Positions 27,316-36,136 of a DNA stretch of 64,000 nt are shown piece after piece. Below the pieces are notes generated by a model. That model had not been told where the DNA came from and ran no database searches. It was given only the letters and a program-made list of their open reading frames with translations. Both the position numbers and the translations under genes were made by a program. How positions within the stretch are numbered: position 1 is the stretch's first letter; each line of letters begins with the position of its first letter. Origin of the DNA: an uncultured Faecalibacterium sp. (lineage in GTDB: Bacteria; Bacillota; Clostridia; Oscillospirales; Ruminococcaceae); contig CAKSVD010000004.1 in assembly GCA_934503275.1 (NCBI GenBank), positions 1-64,000 of the forward strand. Direction: 5' to 3'.

Positions 27316-28320
27316 TCAGCTTTTCTGTATCCGGTCGATCAGTTCCTGCTGGGCAGAAAACTCATCGTACATGGGCTGCACCGCTGCGCGGAAACGGGCC
27401 TTCTCGGCCTCGTCCAACTCGGTGACGCAGATGCCCCGCTTGCGCATATTCTGCTCCGCCTCCGCTTCCCGCCGCGCCCAGAGTTCGCGCTCCTTTTGCG
27501 CGCTCTCCCGGGCGCAGGCGCGGATCACCTCCGGGAAGCTTTCGTCCAGCGCGGCAAGCTTTTCCATTACCGCCGGACTGGCCAGCTGCACCTCCGGCAC
27601 CCGGGTGTGCTCGTCCTTCAGGAAAAAGGGCGCTACCTCGTAGTGTCCCATTACCTCGTAGCTGGGCCAGTTGTTCTCCGCGCCGTCGATCTCGGCGTTA
27701 TGCAGAGCGGCATACACCTTGCTGTACACCACCTGCGCCGGCTTTGCGCCCAGCGCGGTGATCATAGCGCTCATCATGTCCGACTCCTGCACCCGGATGA
27801 TCAGCCCCTGCAGGTCATCCAGCCCGGTCACCTTTTCCCGGGTGTAGAAGCTGCGCACACCGGCATCGAACCACGAAAGCCCTACCAGGTCCATCCCGTC
27901 CAGCATAGCCAGAAACTCATCGCCGATGCTGCCGTCCAGCACCCGCCACATCTGCTTGGCATCGCGGTACAGGTAGGGCAGCTGCAATACGCTGAGCTCC
28001 GGCTCGTACTCTGCCAGCTGGCTCAGGGACACGCGGGAAAAATCCACCCCGCCAAACTGCATCTGCTGGATGACGCTCTGCTCTGCACCCAGTTCTGCCC
28101 CGCTGTAGACCAGCACCTTCACCCGGCCACCCGTGCGCTGCGCCACAAGCTCGGCAAAGGCTCTTGCCGCCTTGCTGGTGGGGTAGTCCTCCGGCTGGTT
28201 TTCCGCATAGCGCAGGATAAGCGGCTTTTCCTGCTCCGAAGAAGCAGACTGCGCCGTGCACCCTGTGACTGCCAGTGCCGGGGCTGCCGTCAGCAGACGC
28301 AGCAGTTGACGGCGGGTCAC
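27316..28320 (-). CDS. Second TRAP-type substrate-binding lipoprotein, in sensor operon
   Basis: 334 residues of the DctP fold. The N-terminus is MTRRQLLRLLTAAPALAVTGC: twin arginines, a hydrophobic stretch and a lipobox with C21. LDDLQGLIIRVQESDMM matches the ligand arginine block. It has no permease of its own. It is the last gene of a kinase-regulator operon and overlaps the regulator stop by four bases (ATGA type). A sensing role, presenting ligand to the kinase, or a spare binding protein for the neighbouring DctQM are the two readings. Confidence 0.87.
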   Translation of the reverse strand: MTRRQLLRLLTAAPALAVTGCTAQSASSEQEKPLILRYAENQPEDYPTSKAARAFAELVAQRTGGRVKVLVYSGAELGAEQSVIQQMQFGGVDFSRVSLSQLAEYEPELSVLQLPYLYRDAKQMWRVLDGSIGDEFLAMLDGMDLVGLSWFDAGVRSFYTREKVTGLDDLQGLIIRVQESDMMSAMITALGAKPAQVVYSKVYAALHNAEIDGAENNWPSYEVMGHYEVAPFFLKDEHTRVPEVQLASPAVMEKLAALDESFPEVIRACARESAQKERELWARREAEAEQNMRKRGICVTELDEAEKARFRAAVQPMYDEFSAQQELIDRIQKS

Positions 28321-29132
28321 AGCCGCGCCTCCCGGGCTGCCTTTGCCGCTTCCTTCCGGTACTGGGTGGGGGTCATGCCGGTGCGCTTTTTAAAGGCACG
28401 GGCAAAATAACTGGCATCCTCGTAACCCACCATGGAGGCCACCTCCGCTGCGGAGCGGAAGGGGTCGGCCAGCAGTTCCTTGGCTGCGTTGATGCGCAGC
28501 TCGGTCAGGCAGTCCAGAAAGTTCATCTTCTGGTATTTTTTGAACTGCGCCGAAAGGTACGCCGGGCTGATGTGCAAAATCTCGCTCACGCTGTCCAGCG
28601 AAAGGTCGAACATATAGTTATCTTCCATATACTTGCGCACATGATCCATCACCAGTGCGTTGCGGTCGCTCTCCCCTTCTCCGGCGGGCTCGGCCTCCTG
28701 CTCCGGGGCAGCTTCCGGCTCCGGGGTTTCCGCAGCCAACTCGGCCAAGCGGCGCCCTGCCTCGATCTGCCGGATGGCGCGGCGGATGGCGGCCTCGGTC
28801 TCGTCCGGGTCCACCGGCTTCAGCAGATAGTCGCAGGCGCCCAGATGCACTGCCTCGTGGGCGTACTGGAACAGACTGTACGCCGTGATAAAGATCACCT
28901 TGCACTCCGGGCGCTGCTCCAGCACTGCGCGGGCGGCATCCAGGCCGTTCATGCCCGGCATCTCGATGTCCATCAAAATCAGGTCTGCTTCCCAGAGCAC
29001 AGCGGTATCCGCGGCCTTGCGGCCGTTTTCCGCCATTTCCACCGTCACCTCATGCTCGAACCGGCGCATGACGATATCCGCCAGCGCCTCCCGCTCCATT
29101 CTCTCGTCATCCGCAATCAACAGACGAATCAT
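28317..29132 (-). CDS. YesN-like response regulator with AraC-type DNA-binding domain
   Basis: 271 residues. The receiver domain spans about 1-120 with phospho-acceptor D55 in LILMDIEMPG. A Glu/Pro/Ala-rich linker lies near 135-160. The C-terminal 100 residues are an AraC double helix-turn-helix (LSLDSVSEILHISPAYLSAQFKKY, then VASMVGYEDASYFARAFKKRTG). It overlaps the kinase gene by four bases upstream and the binding-protein gene by four bases downstream. The likely target is the divergently controlled dctPQM promoter next door. Confidence 0.93.
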   Translation of the reverse strand: MIRLLIADDERMEREALADIVMRRFEHEVTVEMAENGRKAADTAVLWEADLILMDIEMPGMNGLDAARAVLEQRPECKVIFITAYSLFQYAHEAVHLGACDYLLKPVDPDETEAAIRRAIRQIEAGRRLAELAAETPEPEAAPEQEAEPAGEGESDRNALVMDHVRKYMEDNYMFDLSLDSVSEILHISPAYLSAQFKKYQKMNFLDCLTELRINAAKELLADPFRSAAEVASMVGYEDASYFARAFKKRTGMTPTQYRKEAAKAAREARL

Positions 29133-30658
29133 TCCTCAAATTCCTCCTCATTCTCCACCAGCGGCAGATACAGGATCACCGCAGTCCCCCGCCCCGGCCG
29201 GGAGCGCACCACTACACGGCAGCGGGCATCCAGCAGATGCAGACGGGCAGCCACATTATAAATACCGATATGCTCCCAGCGGGGTGCGGGCTGCTCCAGT
29301 GCCGTGCGCAGCTGCAGCAGCTGCTCCGGCTCAATGCCCATGCCGTTGTCCAGCACCCGGATGCACAGCAGACCTTTTTCCCGCAGGGGGATCATGCGGA
29401 TGCGCACCACACCACCCTCTTCCTTGGGGCAGATGCCATGCTTGAAGGCGTTTTCCACGATGGGCTGCAGGATAAAGGACGGCACCATGGTCTCGGTCAG
29501 ATCCAGCGAGTCCGAGAATGCCCACTGCATCTGCACCCTGTCGCCAAAGCGCACATGGTAGATGGAGTAGTACTCGTCCACAACGCGCACCTCCCGGGAG
29601 AGGGGCACCTGCTCATCGTTGCTCATCAGACTGTAACGCAGCAGATGGGAAAGTGCCATGATGAGTGCCTGCGTGCGGTAGGCAGACTCTGTGCCCGCCA
29701 TCTGCTGGATGACGTTCAGGGTGTTGAACAGAAAATGCGGGTCGATCTGGCTGCGCAGCTGCTGTAACCGGCTGCGCTCCATGCGGTTCTGCAGTTCCAG
29801 CGCCTCGGTCTTTTGGCGGTGCAGTTCCCGCTCGATCTCGTTTTTCTCCTGCAGGGTGCTCACCTGCTGCGCCATAGAGTGCTTCATGCGGTTGAAGGAC
29901 TCCGCCAGCTGGCCGATCTCCGGCTGCTTGGGCAGCGGGATGTCCGGGGTGTCGAACTGGCTGCAGCTGATGGCGCGGGAAGCTACGATCATCTGGGAGA
30001 CCGGGGTCAGCAGCCGCATGACCATCAGACCGGAGGCACAGCCCAGCGCCACGCACAGCGCCACCACCACGATCTGCATCAGGGCGATCCGCTCGCCCAG
30101 CTCTGAGATCTCAGTGTAAGTAGTCTGGGCGTCCAGGATCGAGGCCTTCAGCAGCTGCATGGTATACTGGCTCAGATACCCGCCGCAGACCGAAACCTTG
30201 TTATAGTACAACTGGGATGCCTTTGCATTCTGTCCGCTGGAAAGATAGCCCTCCAGTTCCTCCAGCAGGGTGTTGTAGCTGCCGTAGGTGGTCTCCACCG
30301 CGCCGTACAGTACCCACTGTTCCTCGCTGACGTTCTGCAAGTCATCCATATTGGATCGGATGCGCCACAGCCATGCGTTGCTGGTGGAACAGGCCGCCTG
30401 AAGCTTTTCCAGCATTTCCTCGGTCTCGTCGTTCTCCCAGCGGTACGCTTCCAGAATACTGATGGAACTTTCCACACCGCCCTGAAAGCGGCTGATGGCG
30501 TTAAAGTTGCTCATCTGGTCGTCCTGCACCTGCTGTACCGCCCGTGCCTGATAGCCGTTGAGGGCAAGCTGCAACGCAAAGGCCGCAAAAAATGCTGCCA
30601 GACACAGCACCATGCGCTGCTTGAGCGTAACGCTGCGCTTCCAGTTGCGCTTTTCCAT
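29129..30658 (-). CDS. YesM-like membrane sensor histidine kinase
   Basis: About 509 residues from ATG 30658, chosen because GGGGGAAG lies seven bases upstream; longer in-frame readings enter the repeat element. An N-terminal helix, an extracellular helical domain of about 160 residues and a second helix (IVVVALCVALGCASGLMVM) are followed by HAMP and a coiled coil. The His box is RSQIDPHFLFNTLNVIQQM. The ATPase domain has NAFKHG and the glycine block DNGMGIEPE. This is the His_kinase/HATPase class that pairs with AraC-type regulators, here the next gene. Confidence 0.92.
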   Translation of the reverse strand: MEKRNWKRSVTLKQRMVLCLAAFFAAFALQLALNGYQARAVQQVQDDQMSNFNAISRFQGGVESSISILEAYRWENDETEEMLEKLQAACSTSNAWLWRIRSNMDDLQNVSEEQWVLYGAVETTYGSYNTLLEELEGYLSSGQNAKASQLYYNKVSVCGGYLSQYTMQLLKASILDAQTTYTEISELGERIALMQIVVVALCVALGCASGLMVMRLLTPVSQMIVASRAISCSQFDTPDIPLPKQPEIGQLAESFNRMKHSMAQQVSTLQEKNEIERELHRQKTEALELQNRMERSRLQQLRSQIDPHFLFNTLNVIQQMAGTESAYRTQALIMALSHLLRYSLMSNDEQVPLSREVRVVDEYYSIYHVRFGDRVQMQWAFSDSLDLTETMVPSFILQPIVENAFKHGICPKEEGGVVRIRMIPLREKGLLCIRVLDNGMGIEPEQLLQLRTALEQPAPRWEHIGIYNVAARLHLLDARCRVVVRSRPGRGTAVILYLPLVENEEEFEE

Positions 30659-30683
30659 GCAAAGCTTCCCCCTTTTTTCGTAA

Positions 30684-30843
30684 GGTGTATCTGAAAACAA
30701 AGAAAATGACGAATATTTCGCAGGCACAAGCGGGATTTAAGGCAAATAGCCGCAGGAATCCTTTGTGGATTTCAAGGCTGATTCACGCAAAATCCAGCTG
30801 TGCTTGTAGAAATAGACTAAATTTTCGACTTTTCAGATACACC
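30684..30843. mobile_element. 160-bp MITE-like element, copy 2
   Basis: The perfect 14-bp terminal inverted repeats are GGTGTATCTGAAAA and TTTTCAGATACACC. It is the same length and orientation as the copy at 5969-6128, with three differences. It sits between the kinase start codon (25 bases away) and a promoter at 30858-30887, so it would be transcribed as a hairpin leader of the kinase operon. Confidence 0.85.
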
Positions 30844-30857
30844 CCAGATAGTACCTT

Positions 30858-30887
30858 ATTTTACCACGCCTTGCGGGCGATTTGCAA
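30858..30887 (-). promoter_or_regulatory. Promoter of kinase-regulator-binding protein operon
   Basis: On the minus strand, TTGCAA (30887-30882) and TAAAAT (30863-30858) are 18 bases apart, immediately upstream of the repeat element. Confidence 0.62.
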
Positions 30888-30919
30888 GCCGGATGCACCG
30901 CCGCCGGTGCATCTTTTGC

Positions 30920-30948
30920 TTGCTTCTTGCCGGTAAATGTGGTACTAT
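30920..30948 (+). promoter_or_regulatory. Promoter of YcxB-like gene
   Basis: TTGCTT (30920-30925) and TACTAT (30943-30948) are 17 bases apart; AAAGGAGGG follows before the ATG. Confidence 0.55.
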
Positions 30949-30970
30949 GCCCAAAAAGGAGGGTAACTTT

Positions 30971-31501
30971 ATGACCCAGAATGTTTGCGTCTCCGTCCAG
31001 ATGGACGAAAAGGGCTTTCACGATTTTGCAGCCTTTGACCTGCTGCGCCACAATAAGGGCTGGCAGCGTCCGGCAGTGTTCACCGCCATTCTGCTGGTGT
31101 GCGCCGGGATCTGCCTGAGCCAGCTTGGCAAGCGGGAGGGTGCCGGGCTGCTGACCGCCGTGCTTGCCATTGTAGCCCTCGGTCTGCCTGCGGTATACTT
31201 CGGCACTTTCTTTTCGAACCTCTCCAAGCAGATCAAAAAGCTGGGTCTGCCCCGTCCCTTCTACCGGCTGGAACTGGACACTGCCGGGCTTTCGGTCTGG
31301 ATGGCCGGTGAGCAGAACAAGGCCGAGCCCACCAACCGCTACACTTGGAACACCGTGTACTGCGCCTACCGCACCAAAGAGGCAGTGTACATCTACGTCC
31401 AGAAGAATCAGGCCTATCTGCTGAACGAGAGCATGGATGCCGCATGGAGCCTGCTGGGCAGTGCGCTGCCCGCCGCCAGCCTGCACGACTGCCGGAAGTA
31501 A
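30971..31501 (+). CDS. Membrane protein with YcxB-like C-terminal domain
   Basis: 176 residues from ATG 30971, set by AAAGGAGGG. Two hydrophobic helices lie at about 35-52 (VFTAILLVCAGICLSQL) and 60-80 (LLTAVLAIVALGLPAVYFG). The C-terminal half (FYRLELDTAGLSVW, then RYTWNTVYCAYRTKEAVYIYV) resembles the YcxB-like domain, a small beta-rich domain of unknown role in Firmicutes. There is no operon partner. A structured repeat follows the stop codon. Confidence 0.7.
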   Translation: MTQNVCVSVQMDEKGFHDFAAFDLLRHNKGWQRPAVFTAILLVCAGICLSQLGKREGAGLLTAVLAIVALGLPAVYFGTFFSNLSKQIKKLGLPRPFYRLELDTAGLSVWMAGEQNKAEPTNRYTWNTVYCAYRTKEAVYIYVQKNQAYLLNESMDAAWSLLGSALPAASLHDCRK

Positions 31502-31507
31502 GGGCAC

Positions 31508-31611
31508 CGTGACGATTTTTCATGCGCTCCGCTTTGCTCTGCGCATGAATAGCGGAACAATTATGTTTTTTTCGAACTCCCGGAGCGTCTGCGGACGCTC
31601 CGGGAATTCTA
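31508..31611 (+). repeat. Structured intergenic repeat (pseudoknot plus hairpin), copy A
   Basis: About 104 bases homologous to 53630-53735. CATGCGC (31521-31527) pairs with GCGCATG (31541-31547), while TCCGCT (31528-31533) pairs with AGCGGA (31551-31556); these interleave as a pseudoknot. An 11-bp hairpin follows: CCCGGAGCGTC (31579-31589), loop TGCG, GACGCTCCGGG (31594-31604), then a T-rich tail. It lies after the stop of a + gene and before a convergent gene. Confidence 0.75.
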
Positions 31612-31635
31612 TTTTTACATAACAATTTTCACAAA

Positions 31636-31680
31636 ACAAAAACCCACGCTACGGCAAAGCAAAAGCGCAGCGTGGGTACG
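31636..31680 (-). terminator. Terminator after uxuB
   Basis: ACCCACGCT (31642-31650) pairs with AGCGTGGGT (31669-31677). The minus-strand T-tract is TTTTTG. Confidence 0.85.
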
Positions 31681-31699
31681 GAAATAGCGTTATAAAATT

Positions 31700-33292
31700 T
31701 TAGCGGGCGAGGGTGTACTTGTGCAAGGTCTTGCGCACTGCGCCGTTACCGGCGTACAGTTCCTTGACCATGCCTTCGATCTTTTCGCCCAGACCGACGG
31801 CGTACAGATCCACGCCGAACACATCGGCACGGCTATACAGAGCCTTCAGGCAGCTGAAGTCCTGCTCGCCTTCCTTGACCTCCAAGGGATTGACGATGGC
31901 CTGCAGTTCAGCCAGCAGCGGATCGGAAGAGATCTCGAAGGGCTGACCGTTGTCGTCGATGCCCTTCAGGTAGCGGGCATAGCCTGCCAGCACCAGCGGA
32001 ATCAGGATCAGGTTGCCCTTGTCCAGACCGCGCTCCTCGTAAGCCTTGATGGTCTCGCCGAAGCGGATGGCCAGCTTCTGGGAGGTATCGGTAGCGATAC
32101 GCTGCGGAGCATCAGGCATGAAGGGGTTGGGCAGACGGCGGTTGATGACAGCGCCGATGAACTCGTAGGGGTTCAGAACGCCGGGATCAACGACCACAGG
32201 CATAGCCTCGATATAGCCGATCTTCTGGATAAAGGAGCGCAGATCCTCGTCTGCCATCTCGGCAGAGATGAGGTTGTAGCCCAGCATGCAGCCATAGATG
32301 GACATGGCAGTGTGCAGGGGGTTCAGGCAGGTGCAGACCTTCATCTTCTCGATCTTGTCCACGGTCTCGCGGTCGCAGTACAGCACACCGCCCAGTTCCA
32401 GCGGAGGACGGCCATTGGTGTAGTGATCCTCGATGCACAGGTACTGGGTCTCCTCGGCGTTGACGAAGGGAGCGGTGAAGGTGTGCTTCTCGGTCACGAT
32501 GGTGTAGTTATCCTCAAAGCCGTCCTTTGCCAGCATCTCCTGCACCTTTGCGTCCGGGCGCGGGGTGATCTTATCGATCATGCTCCAGGGGAAGGTAATC
32601 TTGGTCTCGTCCTGCACATAGGCCAGGAACTCGGCGGGCACCAGACCCTGCTCCACCCACTTGGAAGCGTAGGCGTGGACAGCGGTCTTGACCTTATCGC
32701 CGTTGTGAGAGCAGTTATCCATGCTCTGCACGGTCAGGGGCAGCTTGCCGGCCTTAAAGCGCTCGTACAGCAGAGCGGTGACCTTGCCCATGGCCAGCAC
32801 GGGGGTCAGGCCGCGCTCCAAGTCAGCGGGAGCAACGCCGTAGCCCTTTTCGGTGATGGTAAAGGAGATCATCTGCAGGCTGGGGTTCTGGAAGATCTCC
32901 ACCAGACGTGCCCAGTCGGCGCCGAAGGAATAATCAGCCTTCAGGCTCTCGGTGACGGAAGCGATGACCTTCTTCTCGATCTCGCCGGTGGACTTCAGGC
33001 AGACCAGCAGGCTCAGGTTATCGTAGGGCTGGTAAGCCTTGTCGATGATCTCGTAGTCGAAGCTTTCAGCCACGATGACGCCGCGGTCGTACTTGCCGCT
33101 GTTCAGTGCGTCGTTCAGCACGGCAGCGGGGAAAGCACGGAAGATATTGCCGGCGCCGAAGTGCACCCAAGTGGGTTCGGCGTGGGTCTTGGCCTTAACG
33201 GCCTCAATGTCAAATTTGGGCAGTTCGTAGCCCTTTTCTGCCCACTCGGCGGACAGATTGCCGTTTTTGATATCAGACAGCTTCATAATCAT
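31700..33292 (-). CDS. uxuB: Fructuronate reductase (mannitol dehydrogenase family)
   Basis: 530 residues. It reduces D-fructuronate to D-mannonate with NADH in glucuronate breakdown. The N-terminal Rossmann part contains WVHFGAGNIFRAFPA, the dinucleotide loop of the polyol-dehydrogenase family. The C-terminal part has KLAIRFGETIKAYEERG and a CLNPLHTAMSIYGCMLGY block typical of this group. Its start overlaps the uxuA stop in TGATG; an ATG two codons later is an equal alternative because AGAAGG lies upstream of both. Tight coupling to uxuA supports the assignment over tagaturonate reductase. Confidence 0.9.
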   Translation of the reverse strand: MIMKLSDIKNGNLSAEWAEKGYELPKFDIEAVKAKTHAEPTWVHFGAGNIFRAFPAAVLNDALNSGKYDRGVIVAESFDYEIIDKAYQPYDNLSLLVCLKSTGEIEKKVIASVTESLKADYSFGADWARLVEIFQNPSLQMISFTITEKGYGVAPADLERGLTPVLAMGKVTALLYERFKAGKLPLTVQSMDNCSHNGDKVKTAVHAYASKWVEQGLVPAEFLAYVQDETKITFPWSMIDKITPRPDAKVQEMLAKDGFEDNYTIVTEKHTFTAPFVNAEETQYLCIEDHYTNGRPPLELGGVLYCDRETVDKIEKMKVCTCLNPLHTAMSIYGCMLGYNLISAEMADEDLRSFIQKIGYIEAMPVVVDPGVLNPYEFIGAVINRRLPNPFMPDAPQRIATDTSQKLAIRFGETIKAYEERGLDKGNLILIPLVLAGYARYLKGIDDNGQPFEISSDPLLAELQAIVNPLEVKEGEQDFSCLKALYSRADVFGVDLYAVGLGEKIEGMVKELYAGNGAVRKTLHKYTLAR

Positions 33293-34389
33293 CAGCCCTT
33301 CTTTTCTTCATCCAGACGGTCCAGCAGATCCCAGATACCCAGCATATACTGGATGCCCAGAGCACGGTCATACTTGCCATAGCCGGGGCGGCAGACGCCG
33401 GGGCCTTCCTCCCACAGCTGACGGCCGTGGTCGGGACGGATGTAGCCCTCAAAGCCGCAGTCATGGTAAGCGCGCATCACCTCAATGATGCCGGTCTCGC
33501 CGCAGCAGTCGCGGTGAGCAGCCTCAGAGAAATCGCCGTTGGGGAAGTGGTGGATGTTGCGGACGTGGCCGAAGGCAATGCGGTCGCAGTGCTTGCGGAT
33601 GATCTCAGCACAGTTGTTGTTGGGGTTTGCGTTCAGGCTGCCGGTGCACAGGGTCAGGCAGTTGTACGGATCGTCCACCATCTTCAGGAAGCGGTCGATG
33701 CTGGGCTCATCCACCAGCAGGCGGGGCAGGCCGAAGATATCCCAAGGAGGATCGTCCATGTGGATGGCCATCTTGATGTCGCACTCGTGGCAGGTGGGCA
33801 TCAGAGCCTCCAGGAAGTACTTCAGGTTCTCCCACAGCTTCTCCTTGGTGACAGGGGCGTAGGCCTTGAACAACTCGTCCAGCTTTGCCATGCGCTCCGG
33901 CTCCCAGCCGGGGAAGGTCATGTTGTACTTCTCGGTGAAAGACATGATGTACTCAGCCATAGCCTTGTAATCGCCCTTGATCTTGTCCTTCTCGTAGAAC
34001 AGTGCGGTGGAGCCATCGCCCACCGGATGGAACAGGTCGGTGCGGGTCCAGTCGAAGATGGGCATGAAGTTGTAGCAGATGACCTTGACGCCGAACTTGG
34101 ACAGGTTGCGGATGCACTGCTTATAGTTTTCGATATACTGGTCGCGGGTGGGCAGACCGATCTTGATATCGTCGTGCACGTTGACGGACTCGACAACATC
34201 CATATCAAAACCGTAGGCGTGGATCTGGTCTGCAACCTTCTGGATCTCGTCGATTTCCCAGATCTCACCAGGCATCTTGTTGTGCAGTGCCCAGACGATG
34301 CTGGTCACGCCGGGGATCTGCTTGATGTCGCTCAAGGTGACGGGGTCGTTGCCCTCGCCATACCAGCGCCAACCCATTTTCATAGGCAT
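33292..34389 (-). CDS. uxuA: Mannonate dehydratase
   Basis: 365 residues from ATG 34389, set by AGGAGG eight bases upstream; the protein begins MPMKMGWRWYGEGNDPV, the family N-terminus. It dehydrates D-mannonate to 2-keto-3-deoxygluconate using a divalent metal. Visible blocks are ALHNKMPGEIW, KVICYNFMPIFDWTRTD, MAIHMDDPPWDIFGLPR with metal-binding His and Asp, and GYIRPDHGRQLWEE. The genes for kinase and aldolase of the pathway are not in the window. Confidence 0.95.
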   Translation of the reverse strand: MPMKMGWRWYGEGNDPVTLSDIKQIPGVTSIVWALHNKMPGEIWEIDEIQKVADQIHAYGFDMDVVESVNVHDDIKIGLPTRDQYIENYKQCIRNLSKFGVKVICYNFMPIFDWTRTDLFHPVGDGSTALFYEKDKIKGDYKAMAEYIMSFTEKYNMTFPGWEPERMAKLDELFKAYAPVTKEKLWENLKYFLEALMPTCHECDIKMAIHMDDPPWDIFGLPRLLVDEPSIDRFLKMVDDPYNCLTLCTGSLNANPNNNCAEIIRKHCDRIAFGHVRNIHHFPNGDFSEAAHRDCCGETGIIEVMRAYHDCGFEGYIRPDHGRQLWEEGPGVCRPGYGKYDRALGIQYMLGIWDLLDRLDEEKKG

Positions 34390-34457
34390 AGAGAAGTTCC
34401 TCCTGTCGTTTTTATCATATGACACGCGCAGTACGCCTGCACGTTCTTCTTTGTTAT

Positions 34458-34542
34458 ATTCTAATATATCAGTTATAAAATAGCAATACGCACAATGCCA
34501 TTTTTTTGTGTTTATTCTTGTATACTTTACACAAAAATGGCA
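34458..34542 (-). promoter_or_regulatory. uxuAB promoter and long palindromic operator
   Basis: On the minus strand, TTGCTA (34486-34481) and TAGAAT (34463-34458) are 17 bases apart. Upstream lies a long dyad: TGCCATTTTTTTGTGT (34496-34511) against ACACAAAAATGGCA (34529-34542). TTGTATAC is in its centre (34518-34525) and a further TGCCA is at 34546. GTATAC cores are known from GntR-type uronate regulators. No such regulator gene is in the window. Confidence 0.62.
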
Positions 34543-34660
34543 AAATGCCAGTTTTTTAACAAGGTTTTTGGGCAGTGTGCTGCTCCCTTTCCAAGCTTTT
34601 CCTGTTCTTGCGGTCAGCACATCGCAGCGCTCTGACCCGCCCGGCGCAAAGCGCAGCCGG

Positions 34661-34689
34661 TTGACAATTCCTGTAAAAACCTTTATATT
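34661..34689 (+). promoter_or_regulatory. dsdA promoter
   Basis: A consensus TTGACA (34661-34666) and TATATT (34684-34689) with a 17-base spacer; AAAGGAGGT precedes the ATG. Confidence 0.82.
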
Positions 34690-34759
34690 CAAGACACGCA
34701 GCGCTCCGCGAAAATCGCCGGGGCGCACCACCTGGTTTTCTATATAAAGGAGGTCCGCT

Positions 34760-36130
34760 ATGGTTTTACCTGCCAAGTGCATCGCCGGGCGTTCTGTTGC
34801 CGATTGGATCGCGGCATACCCCGTGGTCTCTGACCTTTGTGCCCTGAAGGAGACTGCATGGGTAAACCCGGACAGGCTGCCCTTTGCACAGGCTGCGGCT
34901 GCCTGCCCGCTGACCCTTGCCGACATTGAGGACGCCGCCGCACGGCTGGAGCGGTTTGCGCCCTACCTTGCCGCCGTCTTTCCCGAGACCGCTGCGGCCG
35001 GCGGCATCATCGAGTCCCCTGTTCAGCCCATTCCCCGGATGCAAAAAGTGCTGGAGGAGCGCAGCGGCGCCCGCATCGCCGGGCAGGTATGGGTCAAGCT
35101 GGACAGTCACCTGCCTATTTCCGGCTCCATCAAAGCCCGGGGCGGCATTTACGAGGTGCTGAAAACCGCCGAGGACATTGCCCTGCGCAGCGGGATGCTG
35201 CACCTCACCGACAACTACGCCGTTCTGGCAGAGGAGCGCTTCCGCAAGCTGTTCTCGCAATATTCCATTGCAGTGGGCTCCACCGGCAATCTGGGGCTTT
35301 CTATCGGCATCATGAGCGCGAAGCTGGGCTTTCAGGTCACAGTACATATGTCCGCTGACGCGCGGCAGTGGAAAAAAGATCTGCTCCGCAGCCGGGGCGT
35401 CAAGGTGGTGGAGTATGCCTCCGATTACAGCATTGCCGTGACCGAGGGGCGCAAGCTGGCGGCAGGCGACCCCTACTGCCACTTTGTGGATGACGAAAAC
35501 TCCAAGACCCTCTTTCTGGGCTATGCCGTGGCTGCCCTGCGGTTGAAAAAGCAGCTGGATGCGCAGGGCGTCACCGTGGATGCAGAGCATCCCCTCTTCG
35601 CCTACCTGCCCTGCGGCGTGGGCGGCGGCCCCGGCGGCGTGGCCTTTGGCCTGAAGATGCTGTTCGGCGATGCCGCACATTGCTTCTTTGCCGAGCCCAC
35701 CCACTCCCCCTGCATGATGCTGGGCATGGCCACCGGCGAAAACAGCAGCGTTTGTGTGCAGGACTTTGGCATCGATAACCGCACCGCCGCCGATGGTCTT
35801 GCCGTCGGGCGCGCTTCCGGCTTTGTGGGCGGGCTGATGCGTCCCTTTATGAGCGGCTGCTACACCCTGCAGGACGAGCGGATGTACACCCTTCTGGCAC
35901 AGCTGGCAGACGCCGAAAAGCTTTTCCTTGAGCCAAGTGCACTGGCGGGAATGTACGGCCCGGTGCTCACCCAGCCCGGGCAGCTGCTTGGCGCTTACAC
36001 CGAAGCCGCTCTGCCCGCCGGTGCGCTGGCAAACGCCACCCATCTGGTCTGGGTCACCGGCGGGAATATGGTCCCCCGGGAAGAAATGCAGCGCTACTAC
36101 GCAAAAGGTAAGGCGCTGGCACAGCAATAA
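34760..36130 (+). CDS. dsdA: D-serine ammonia-lyase (D-serine dehydratase)
   Basis: 456 residues, PLP fold-type II. It converts D-serine to pyruvate and ammonia. SGSIKARGG holds the Schiff-base lysine K125. [19 protein letters not shown] is the phosphate-cup region and [15 protein letters not shown] the glycine loop around PLP. Length and motif spacing match bacterial DsdA, not L-serine or threonine dehydratases. It is monocistronic with a strong promoter and a strong terminator. The divergent neighbour is uxuAB; no dsdC or dsdX gene is adjacent. Confidence 0.94.
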   Translation: MVLPAKCIAGRSVADWIAAYPVVSDLCALKETAWVNPDRLPFAQAAAACPLTLADIEDAAARLERFAPYLAAVFPETAAAGGIIESPVQPIPRMQKVLEERSGARIAGQVWVKLDSHLPISGSIKARGGIYEVLKTAEDIALRSGMLHLTDNYAVLAEERFRKLFSQYSIAVGSTGNLGLSIGIMSAKLGFQVTVHMSADARQWKKDLLRSRGVKVVEYASDYSIAVTEGRKLAAGDPYCHFVDDENSKTLFLGYAVAALRLKKQLDAQGVTVDAEHPLFAYLPCGVGGGPGGVAFGLKMLFGDAAHCFFAEPTHSPCMMLGMATGENSSVCVQDFGIDNRTAADGLAVGRASGFVGGLMRPFMSGCYTLQDERMYTLLAQLADAEKLFLEPSALAGMYGPVLTQPGQLLGAYTEAALPAGALANATHLVWVTGGNMVPREEMQRYYAKGKALAQQ

Positions 36131-36136
36131 CAAGCA

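Noticed and set aside
31700..33292. Tagaturonate reductase (uxaB) reading of the reductase gene
   Set aside because: It is translationally coupled to mannonate dehydratase, which acts in the glucuronate branch, so fructuronate reductase is the better call.
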